Part shown: piece after piece, positions 1-40,000 of the stretch
Numbering within the stretch: the stretch's first letter is position 1
How the letters are laid out: each line of letters opens with the position of its first letter
Notes under the pieces: generated by a model
Told to the model about the DNA's origin: nothing
Databases searched by the model: none
Seen by the model: the letters and a program-made list of their open reading frames with translations, nothing else
Position numbers and translations under genes: made by a program
NCBI RefSeq assembly: GCF_000306675.2
Contig: NZ_CP024871.1
Coordinates: 2,105,001-2,145,000 of the forward strand
Length of the DNA stretch: 40,000 nt
Reading direction: 5' to 3'
Source: Leptospira mayottensis 200901116
GTDB lineage: Bacteria; Spirochaetota; Leptospiria; Leptospirales; Leptospiraceae

Positions 1-1
1 C

Positions 2-1081
<1,080 letters not shown>

Positions 1082-1099
1082 TGGGAAAATTTAGAATTT

Positions 1100-2787
<1,688 letters not shown>

Positions 2788-2801
2788 TCGATCTCCAGTC
2801 T

Positions 2802-3071
2802 ATGAGCGTCTCCGAGGAAATCCGTTCCCTTTTAAATTCTTCCCTGAACCCTTACAGGTTGGAAGTCGAAGATTTAAGTGCAGAACACGCAGGGCATACC
2901 GGAAATCCGGAAAACAGACCGGAAGGAACTCATATGAAAATCGTATTGGTCTCTTCGAAATTTTCAGGGAAATCAAAAGTAGAACAACATAGAATGGTCT
3001 ATTCTATTCTCAAACCATGGATCGACCGGGGTTTACACGCAATTATTCTAGAAACAAGGGAACAGGACTAA
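2802..3071 (+). CDS. bolA: BolA family protein (BolA1-like, with His-containing loop)
   Basis: An 89-residue BolA-domain protein. I take the ATG at 2802 as the start, because the open frame further upstream lies inside yadH and reads unlike any family member. It contains the BolA core FSGKSKVEQHRMVYSIL and the C-terminal LHAIILETR, whose His is a conserved cluster ligand. The loop AEHAGHTGNPENRPEGTHMK corresponds to the long variable loop of BolA1-type proteins and supplies extra histidines. BolA proteins form [2Fe-2S]-bridged complexes with CGFS glutaredoxins, and such a glutaredoxin is encoded two genes downstream. No clear Shine-Dalgarno is seen; it may be read through from yadH, 14 bases upstream. 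Confidence 0.9.
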   Translation: MSVSEEIRSLLNSSLNPYRLEVEDLSAEHAGHTGNPENRPEGTHMKIVLVSSKFSGKSKVEQHRMVYSILKPWIDRGLHAIILETREQD

Positions 3072-3139
3072 ATTCTGGATTGTAGCAAAAAAGGGATACA
3101 AAATCCTAAAACCAAGATCTGCTGAAAGAAAAAAGATCA

Positions 3140-8265
<5,126 letters not shown>

Positions 8266-8285
8266 TGGATCCCGGTATTTGAGTT

Positions 8286-12051
<3,766 letters not shown>

Positions 12052-12084
12052 GTTAATTCTTGGACGATTTTGGCAGATACTTTG

Positions 12085-12648
<564 letters not shown>

Positions 12649-12708
12649 TGCTTGGAACCTTCGAAAAGATAAGAGCCCGGCCAAAATTTACAATGTTACT
12701 TTCTATGG

Positions 12709-12734
12709 ATCGTAACATTTGAGATGAAAGTTAC
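12709..12734 (-). promoter_or_regulatory. Candidate ECF (SigF-like) promoter of the sigma gene
   Basis: On the minus strand GTAACT (12734-12729) is followed after exactly 16 bases by CGAT (12712-12709). From memory, the Caulobacter SigF/NrsF regulon motif is GTAACC-N16-CGAA, so the agreement is close. Transcription would start near 12702 and read into the ECF sigma gene, allowing autoregulation. This is inference from one site. Confidence 0.45.
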
Positions 12735-12738
12735 CGAG
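12712..12738 (+). promoter_or_regulatory. Candidate ECF promoter facing the anti-sigma gene
   Basis: On the plus strand GTAACA (12712-12717) is followed after 17 bases by CGAG (12735-12738). It uses the other arms of the same dyad as the minus-strand site. It would drive the NrsF-like gene with a leader of about 255 bases. The spacer is one base longer than in the minus-strand site, so this is weaker. Confidence 0.3.
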
Positions 12739-12935
12739 TGAACTCAAGTAACTTATGGGGAATACCTATTGGCATCCGCAAAACAAGGTATCAAGTTTAA
12801 AAAGTTGACGATTTCAGTTTCATCGTTTCGAGTCTTTTCTCAAATAAAAATTCGAATTTTGAGACAAGTGATAAGAAACGTTCCTTCGATTATGGACATA
12901 TTCAAAAAAACGAAAACCGATTCCCTCCAAATTGA

Positions 12936-12972
<37 letters not shown>

Positions 12973-13000
12973 TGGGAAATTTCCGCGTAGAGTACAAACG

Positions 13001-13627
<627 letters not shown>

Positions 13628-13708
13628 CCGAGTTCCGACAAAGTCTCCCGTGAAAGAGCCGGCCCCGGATTGGGTGGTGTGGCGAGTTCGTGGGGAAACT
13701 CTGGAAAT

Positions 13709-13725
13709 TTTTCTCTATCAGAAAA
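13709..13725. repeat. Small palindrome TTTTCT-N5-AGAAAA
   Basis: Perfect 6-base arms around CTATC, in the convergent gap after the NrsF-like gene. A nearly identical palindrome (centre ATATC) is at 29644-29662, also in a convergent gap. Confidence 0.5.
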
Positions 13726-13802
13726 TTCTATTTTTGTAAAGTAAAACATAAGCTTCCTGTCAGAACTTTTCCTTTTTTGATTGAGGAGAAGTTAGTCCAA
13801 AG

Positions 13803-13886
13803 TCTCTATGGATCGCGACAAGGTTGGTTTCAACTAACGTTGAAAGCCACTCACAACGCTACGCTGTTCGCTGGCAATTTCGCTCT

Positions 13887-13899
<13 letters not shown>
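13803..13899. repeat. Direct repeat pair around a hairpin, containing CTATGGATCG
   Basis: TCTCTATGGATCGCGA occurs at 13803-13818 and again at 13884-13899, 81 bases apart. Between them lies a hairpin with arms TTTCAAC and GTTGAAA (13828-13845). The 10-base core is present a third time at 12703-12712. The right copy provides the last codons and the TAG stop of the helicase gene on the minus strand. It looks like a small dispersed element, but one window cannot prove dispersal. Confidence 0.55.
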
Positions 13900-16798
<2,899 letters not shown>

Positions 16799-16813
16799 AA
16801 ATTTTCGGCAGAA

Positions 16814-17434
<621 letters not shown>

Positions 17435-17456
17435 AATCTTTCGTCTACCCCTTGAT

Positions 17457-18854
<1,398 letters not shown>

Positions 18855-18870
18855 TGGATTCTAATACTCC

Positions 18871-18889
18871 CCGAAAGAAATTCTTTCGG
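18871..18889. promoter_or_regulatory. Perfect palindrome abutting the leuC ribosome-binding site
   Basis: CCGAAAGAA-A-TTCTTTCGG on the plus strand is a perfect 9-base inverted repeat. In the leuC transcript it ends directly against GGAG, whose first base follows the hairpin's terminal GG, 16 bases before the ATG. It could mask or present the ribosome site, or be a repressor operator. A second small hairpin (TTCTC/GAGAA) lies just upstream in the leader near 18907-18921. Confidence 0.5.
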
Positions 18890-19022
18890 AATTTGTGGAT
18901 TGGATTTATTTCTCGAAAAGAGAAAAGATATCCGCTTGAATTTCCATCGTCGGGATATCGGTTCTTTTCGTCCACTCTGATCTATTTTAAGGGATAGAGA
19001 ATGAATTGGGAAGGTTGAAATT

Positions 19023-21244
<2,222 letters not shown>

Positions 21245-21253
21245 AAAAAACGA

Positions 21254-21841
<588 letters not shown>

Positions 21842-21842
21842 T

Positions 21843-23475
<1,633 letters not shown>

Positions 23476-23481
23476 TGATTC

Positions 23482-23513
<32 letters not shown>

Positions 23514-23516
23514 TTT

Positions 23517-23553
<37 letters not shown>

Positions 23554-23568
23554 TAGGAGAAGAATAAA

Positions 23569-25986
<2,418 letters not shown>

Positions 25987-25991
25987 AACGT

Positions 25992-26090
<99 letters not shown>

Positions 26091-26117
26091 TTTTAGATGC
26101 CAGCAGATAGAAATTTA

Positions 26118-26196
26118 GTGGTTAGCTCCTTTTTAGGACAAAAATATCAGACTTTAACAAAGTACGATTTTTTCATTCTGTAGATCACCTAACCAC
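26118..26196 (-). ncRNA. Candidate folded spacer RNA between tRNA-Cys and tRNA-Leu
   Basis: The 79-base segment is closed by a perfect 8-base pair (GTGGTTAG with CTAACCAC). Inside on the minus strand are hairpins ACTTT/AAAGT and TCCT/AGGA, and AAAAAT can pair with ATTTTT. The length and closing stem recall a tRNA, but there is no T-loop consensus and no clear anticodon arm. It might be a tRNA relic, a processing signal or a small RNA. AT-rich sequence makes chance pairing possible. Confidence 0.3.
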
Positions 26197-26221
26197 CGAC
26201 TTCTAAAGCCTATCCACGATA

Positions 26222-26299
<78 letters not shown>

Positions 26300-26306
26300 A
26301 GGTATG

Positions 26307-26341
<35 letters not shown>

Positions 26342-26421
26342 TTTACAGTGTGTCCCGGAGCTTAGTTTTACTTTATCAAATAGATCGGCTACAAGGTTCT
26401 GTCCCAATCGGGACAGGTGCT

Positions 26422-26866
<445 letters not shown>

Positions 26867-26986
26867 TTCATTCTAAAATCTGAAATACGAAACCTACTCG
26901 ATCCAACTTTTTAGAAAAAGTCTGAATTATTGATTGTAGAAACAAAAAACTCAACGTAAAATCGCCCACAATCAGATTTTAATTTG

Positions 26987-28795
26987 TCACTCCCATTCGA
27001 TCGTTCCGGGAGGTTTGTTCGTAAGATCGAAAAACACGTAACGAATTCCACCGATCTTAGAAACTACGCTTTTGATTTCCTGCAATAGAAAACGTTCCAT
27101 AGGAAAAAAGTTAGCCGTCATCGCCTCCTGAGATTCAACCGGACGAAGAACGATACTCTTTTCATTCTTCTTTTCTCCAATAGGTAAAAGGACAACAGGC
27201 ATCTGCCAAATCTTATCGTAAAGGTCGGCCCTACGAATCACGGACTCAACCGCATAATCCGCTTCCCGAAGCAAATCGGAACAACTCTTATCCAACTGCA
27301 TTCCAGTAAATTGAAAGTTCAATTTTTCGACGTCGGTTTCAAAAGGCAAAAGTACCACACGATTGATAAAGGAAAATTGATTGGAAAGATGTGTAGCAAC
27401 CCGATCCAAAGTTTTCCAATTCGTTCCGACGTCGCTTAACACTATACAGTTTGCATAGGATCTTCGATCTCCTTTAACGCCTACGCTGGCGACGGGAAGG
27501 ATTTTGCCGGACAATCCTTGAGTCGAAAGATAAGAATCGATCTCCTTCTGGTCCTCATTTGTTCCTTTTTTTTCAACCGCTAACATGCGCACCACAAGCC
27601 CAGGCCCCGGAAATGGATGACGACCTACCCATTCCGGTTCCAAACCGAGAAGAACTCCCAGATCTCTGACCTCGTCCTTATAAAGATCTCGGATCGGTTC
27701 AATGATCTTTCCCTCCTCGATCAGTTTTTGAATTGCTTCGACTCGATTATGATGCGTTTTGATAGTATGAGAATGTTTTGTCCCACCGGATTCAATCGTG
27801 TCTGGATAAATAGTTCCCTGACCGAGAAGCCAATCCCCGTGTTCCAAATCTAAATCCTTTATGGCACGGTCCCTAGCTTCTAGAAATAAGTTTCCTACAA
27901 TTTTTCTTTTTTCTTCGGGATCCGATTTCCCTTTTAAACTTTCATAAAAAAGATTCGATTCGTCTCTTACGGTTAGACGGATATCTTGGAGAGCCAGTTT
28001 TTCTTGAAGATGAAGAACTTCTCCCTTTCTCATAAAGCCAGTATCGACTAAAAATCCGAAAACTTTTTCCGCACCGAGAGCTTTACACAGAAGAAGATAA
28101 GAAACGGTGGAATCCACTCCACCCGAAACAAGCATGAAGATTTTTTGTTTCGGCTTTACGGTTTCTTGAATCTCTTGGATCTTTTTTTTTAAGAACTGAT
28201 CGATTCCCCAGGTTTTAGAAACTCCGCAGATTTGAATAAAATTATCAAGAAGAAGAGAACCCTTTTCGCTATGACTTACTTCAGCGTGAAATTGGATTCC
28301 GAAAATCTTTTTGGAAGAATTTTCCACAACCGCATAACCACAATCTTTCGATGAAGCGATTCTCGTAAAACCTTCCGGAAGTTTTACGACTTGGTCGGCG
28401 TGATTCATCCAAACCTGTTCCCCTCCTACAAAGTTTTTTAAGAGAAAATTTTCGCCGGGATCATAAATTTGTAAAGAAGTAGGGCCATATTCTCCCGTTC
28501 CAGAGCGTTCTACAACTCCGCCGAGAAGTTTCATAATCAGCTGATGACCATAACAAATTCCGAGAACCGGAATTCCGAGTTCGAAAATCCGAGTTGTAAT
28601 CGTTGGAGAATCGGGTTCGTAAACACTTTCCGGCCCTCCAGAAAGAATAATACCCGCGTATTTTTGATAATTGGAAAGAGGTTCTTCGTTAGAAAGAATT
28701 TCCGTATAAGCACCTAATCTTCGAATCCTGGATGCTATCAAGTGAGCATATTGCCCGCCAAAATCAACCACGGCAATTTTCTTCCGGACTTCCAT
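26987..28795 (-). CDS. guaA: GMP synthase (glutamine-hydrolysing), long eukaryote-like form
   Basis: Makes GMP from XMP, glutamine and ATP. Started at ATG 28795 (MEVRKKIAVVDFGGQYAHLIASR) after a GGGG-rich ribosome site, it has 602 residues; an upstream open stretch is not family-like. Amidotransferase domain: GICYGHQL with the Cys and FHAEVSHSEKG with the His/Glu. ATP-PPase domain: MLVSGGVDSTVSYLL and HPFPGPGLVVRML. The C-terminal part keeps VGVKGDRRSYANC, the MPVVLLPIGEKK segment and NKPPGTIEWE. Bacterial GuaA is normally about 525 residues; the extra 75 lie in the ATPase and dimerisation regions and match the style of human GMPS as I recall it. Confidence 0.95.
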   Translation of the reverse strand: MEVRKKIAVVDFGGQYAHLIASRIRRLGAYTEILSNEEPLSNYQKYAGIILSGGPESVYEPDSPTITTRIFELGIPVLGICYGHQLIMKLLGGVVERSGTGEYGPTSLQIYDPGENFLLKNFVGGEQVWMNHADQVVKLPEGFTRIASSKDCGYAVVENSSKKIFGIQFHAEVSHSEKGSLLLDNFIQICGVSKTWGIDQFLKKKIQEIQETVKPKQKIFMLVSGGVDSTVSYLLLCKALGAEKVFGFLVDTGFMRKGEVLHLQEKLALQDIRLTVRDESNLFYESLKGKSDPEEKRKIVGNLFLEARDRAIKDLDLEHGDWLLGQGTIYPDTIESGGTKHSHTIKTHHNRVEAIQKLIEEGKIIEPIRDLYKDEVRDLGVLLGLEPEWVGRHPFPGPGLVVRMLAVEKKGTNEDQKEIDSYLSTQGLSGKILPVASVGVKGDRRSYANCIVLSDVGTNWKTLDRVATHLSNQFSFINRVVLLPFETDVEKLNFQFTGMQLDKSCSDLLREADYAVESVIRRADLYDKIWQMPVVLLPIGEKKNEKSIVLRPVESQEAMTANFFPMERFLLQEIKSVVSKIGGIRYVFFDLTNKPPGTIEWE

Positions 28796-28859
28796 TCCAC
28801 CCCTCTTTGGGATTTTGATACGAATTCCAATTCGGGAAAAAGAACTTTCGCGGAGAAAA

Positions 28860-28877
28860 GACCAGAAAAATCTGGTC
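28860..28877 (+). promoter_or_regulatory. Hairpin between ribosome site and queF start
   Basis: GACCAGA-AAAA-TCTGGTC forms a perfect 7-base stem, three bases before the queF ATG. The only good Shine-Dalgarno, GGAG at 28852-28855, is 25 bases from the ATG. Folding the 18-base hairpin would leave 7 bases of effective spacing, which is near the ideal. The hairpin may therefore be needed for initiation or may be a switch. Confidence 0.5.
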
Positions 28878-28880
28878 ATC

Positions 28881-29282
<402 letters not shown>

Positions 29283-29288
29283 TCCGAC

Positions 29289-29555
29289 ATGGACTCTGTT
29301 ACATTTTTGGGTTATATCGCATCTTTACTGACGACTGTCTCTTTTTTACCCCAATTGATCCGTATCGCTATGGGTGGAAATACAAAAGACATTTCCAGAA
29401 ACATGTACATCGTGTTGGTTACAGGTGTCGTTCTTTGGTTTATCTATGGATGCCTAAAACAGGATCTACCAATCATTCTTGCAAACGCAGTCACGTTTAT
29501 TTTCACTTCCATCATTCTTTACTTTAAATTGAAGAATGACGCGAAAGGTGAATGA
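29289..29555 (+). CDS. SemiSWEET sugar transporter
   Basis: An 88-residue, three-helix transporter that works as a homodimer to move sugars. Helix 1 carries the PQ-motif as TTVSFLPQLIR, and helices 2 (NMYIVLVTGVVLWFIYGCL) and 3 (PIILANAVTFIFTSIILYF) follow. A crystal structure of a Leptospira SemiSWEET is known from the literature, and this reads as a close relative. It is 6 bases downstream of queF, so it shares a transcript with a tRNA-modification enzyme that has no obvious link to sugar uptake. Confidence 0.93.
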   Translation: MDSVTFLGYIASLLTTVSFLPQLIRIAMGGNTKDISRNMYIVLVTGVVLWFIYGCLKQDLPIILANAVTFIFTSIILYFKLKNDAKGE

Positions 29556-29643
29556 TTTTTTCTGGATGAGAACCTTGTAGAAACTCCGGCAAAATCTGCT
29601 GTGAAAATCCAAAGCCCCGTCCCCTTTGGTAGCATTTGAGAAA

Positions 29644-29662
29644 ATTTTCTATATCAGAAAAT
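29644..29662. repeat. Small palindrome ATTTTCT-N5-AGAAAAT
   Basis: Perfect 7-base arms around ATATC, in the 250-base convergent gap between the SemiSWEET and FecR-domain genes. It is a near copy of the palindrome at 13709-13725. Flanking sequence also shares scattered similarity (for example GCGACAA downstream). Confidence 0.5.
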
Positions 29663-29808
29663 CATTTTATTTGCAAATATCTTTTCTACTGATTATTCTG
29701 TCGAACCGCGACAAAATATTTTTTCCTCAAACAAAGAACCCCGACTTCGCTTAACAAATAACGAAACCGAGGTTTAGAAAAGAAAAGCTTGTCTTGAGCA
29801 ACCTTTCT

Positions 29809-30754
<946 letters not shown>

Positions 30755-30891
30755 AATTCTTTCCGGGCAAAATAGCACAAAATTTATTTCAAGTCCACAG
30801 TTTTCTCTATTTTTGCCTTCACTTAGTTACTTCTGCTTCGTTATAAACTGGTTCATTTAGTCGGGCAAGAACCATAGAAAAGGACTTGCTG

Positions 30892-30908
30892 TCTAACAAA
30901 TGGTTAGA
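30892..30908. promoter_or_regulatory. Inverted repeat upstream of ferredoxin gene
   Basis: TCTAAC-AAATG-GTTAGA, perfect 6-base arms, lies just after a TTGCTG -35-like hexamer and about 60 bases before the ferredoxin start. It could be an operator for an iron or redox regulator. A single site cannot prove this. Confidence 0.35.
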
Positions 30909-30970
30909 AAATTGATCTTGAAACCTGTTTTTAAGCGACCGGGAGAACCGACCCAGGAGAATCGAAGCCT

Positions 30971-31192
<222 letters not shown>

Positions 31193-31275
31193 TTTTCTAA
31201 ACATAAACTCGGACGTTACGGTTTTCTAACGCAACGCTTTCCACAGTTCATGTTGTGATAATCTTCACCGATTCC

Positions 31276-31300
31276 AAAGGCGGTTCTAACCGCCTTTTTT
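31276..31300 (+). terminator. Rho-independent terminator after ferredoxin
   Basis: AAAGGCGGTT and AACCGCCTTT pair perfectly across a two-base loop (in practice TCTA), followed by a T run. It lies 84 bases after the ferredoxin stop. The rest of the gap to 31474 is AT-rich and shows only a short tandem CCCTAATA at about 31390. Confidence 0.9.
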
Positions 31301-31474
31301 ATCGGAATTCATTTCTAATTTTTTTTACCTGCATTCGAAAGATCATTATACAGAGGACAAACACCCGATTTGATTTCTTATATAAAAATCGCCCTAATAC
31401 CCTAATACTCTTTCGTTGAACCCCTAACCTTTTAATTTTGGTACAAGTTCAAAAGTAAATGTTAAGTTAAGATT

Positions 31475-33477
<2,003 letters not shown>

Positions 33478-33534
33478 TCTAGTTTATTTTCGGCAAACTC
33501 CCTCAAAACCAACAAAAAAATAAGGATTTTTAGA

Positions 33535-36445
<2,911 letters not shown>

Positions 36446-36471
36446 TATGATCTTTGCCAAATTATTTTTAA

Positions 36472-36909
<438 letters not shown>

Positions 36910-36934
36910 GCTTTTCTTCTGGATAGTTCGTTTC

Positions 36935-36988
<54 letters not shown>

Positions 36989-37015
36989 TAATTTGTGCCA
37001 TTCTGGGGGAATGCA

Positions 37016-37486
<471 letters not shown>

Positions 37487-37487
37487 A

Positions 37488-39398
<1,911 letters not shown>

Positions 39399-40000
39399 AT
39401 GTTATTTTTAAAGCTGAAACGATTTTTTGTTGGAGTTTCTACCATGAGCTTGTACCTCAAGCATCTCAAACAAACTTATAAGTAGAAACTTCAACAGGCA
39501 AATTCAGAATAAATCGAAGAACCTGAGAGGCCAAAAAAGGACAAGAGTCTTTTCGAATTATTCAACACTGTAAACTCCACTACGTTCTTACTTAGAGCTT
39601 GTGTCTCAAAACCTTAGTTACAATGATTCAGTAAGTTCGTAATATAATATAGAAGTTCCCACCACCAATTACGCTTCTTTGGTAGCTTTCGAGCATATTT
39701 TATAACTGTTAAGTTCTCGTCAAGGTTCCTATATTCTGAATTTTTTAAGACAAGTTCTTAATATCGATCTACAGATATCCTTTAAAAGAAAATCTGGAAA
39801 GAATTTTTATGATAGTAAGTGGTCAGATTAAAAACCGAAATGTTTATGAAGACACTTTTGTTTGATTTATAATTTTTCGGATCATTTTAAAAACTAGTCT
39901 TATAATTTTTTCATTCTTAAAATTTCACAGCTCTTTGGAGCAATGAAAGATATGGTTTATTAGGCAATTATATTGAAGTTTATAAAAAAGGACTTTGCTT
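39399..40000. other. AT-rich non-coding tail
   Basis: About 600 bases with no credible gene on either strand and stops in all frames. It holds the inverted repeat at 39429-39495, a second copy of its inner word GAGCTTGT..CTCAA near 39595, and several GAAGTTCC/AAGTTC-like words. No terminator with a GC-rich stem follows the second SPFH gene. The region could be remnant repeat or transposon DNA, but no transposase fragment is visible. Confidence 0.6.
39429..39495. repeat. Inverted repeat with 14-base arms
   Basis: GTTGGAGTTTCTAC (39429-39442) and GTAGAAACTTCAAC (39482-39495) pair at 13 of 14 positions. The 39-base centre contains a smaller hairpin GCTTG/CAAGC. It could act as a terminator of the SPFH run or be a miniature element. 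Confidence 0.6.

Noticed and set aside
18855..19022. Leucine leader peptide or T-box before leuC
   Set aside because: No short frame rich in leucine codons and no T-box core; only palindromes are seen.
26905..26930. ACTTTTT/AAAAAGT hairpin after the UPF0598 gene as a terminator
   Set aside because: A pure AT stem without a proper T run; too weak to call.
28796..28880. preQ1 riboswitch before queF
   Set aside because: No preQ1-I, II or III consensus; only a simple 7-base hairpin is present.
39399..40000. Insertion sequence or transposase remnant in the tail
   Set aside because: No coding remnant on either strand; only a non-coding inverted repeat is visible.

Overview
The window is chromosomal DNA of a Leptospira species, probably from the pathogenic branch. 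This is inferred from protein content: a SemiSWEET transporter, FecR-type and cyclophilin-type lipoproteins with spirochaete-style lipoboxes, FliM, an LPS/O-antigen gene set, leuCD, AT-rich DNA and loosely packed repeat-bearing intergenic gaps. I see no phage, no intact insertion sequence, no CRISPR array and no plasmid functions. Genes lie in long, tightly overlapped same-strand runs, many with 4-base stop/start overlaps.

Layout. 1-2787 (+): the 3' part of a flavin disulfide reductase, then a YadG/YadH-type ABC-2 exporter. 2802-3957 (+): two BolA-family proteins, a CGFS monothiol glutaredoxin and a CPYC glutaredoxin. 12051-3954 (-): one long run of FemAB-like acyltransferase, clpS, clpA, a lipoprotein gamma-glutamyltranspeptidase, gshA and a GshF-type ATP-grasp glutathione ligase. 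The left quarter is therefore a thiol/iron-sulfur region joined to N-degron proteolysis. 12085-13627: a divergent ECF sigma factor and an NrsF/DUF1109-type membrane anti-sigma factor. The gap between them carries promoter-like GTAAC dyads that resemble the SigF motif of Caulobacter. 18854-13887 (-): leuC, leuD, a divergent cysteine-synthase-fold enzyme and an IGHMBP2-like helicase whose stop codon lies inside a short repeat.

23475-19023 (-): glycosyltransferase, an unknown protein, gmhA, an orphan ABC ATPase and a vWA-like/FHA membrane protein. Divergent from this run is an 805-residue O-antigen ligase/polymerase-like protein with a large C-terminal addition (23569-25986 +). 26004-26293 (-): tRNA-Cys and tRNA-Leu, separated by a spacer that can fold. 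26423-31192: a UPF0598 protein, a long eukaryote-like guaA (-), queF and SemiSWEET (+), a FecR-domain lipoprotein (-) and a ferredoxin with a strong terminator (+). 36909-31475 (-): haem-binding c-type protein, argH, cyclophilin lipoprotein, two unknown proteins and fliM. 37022-39398 (+): NfeD and two tandem SPFH/stomatin-type proteins. 39399-40000 is AT-rich and non-coding, with an inverted repeat.

The points that most deserve a second look are the sigma/anti-sigma pair with its matching dyads, the split GshF-like glutathione system beside BolA/glutaredoxin genes, the altered substrate loop in the cysteine-synthase homologue, the hairpin that sets ribosome-site spacing before queF, and the folded spacer between the tRNAs. 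All family calls come from reading the translated sequence and recalling family motifs; no database search was run.
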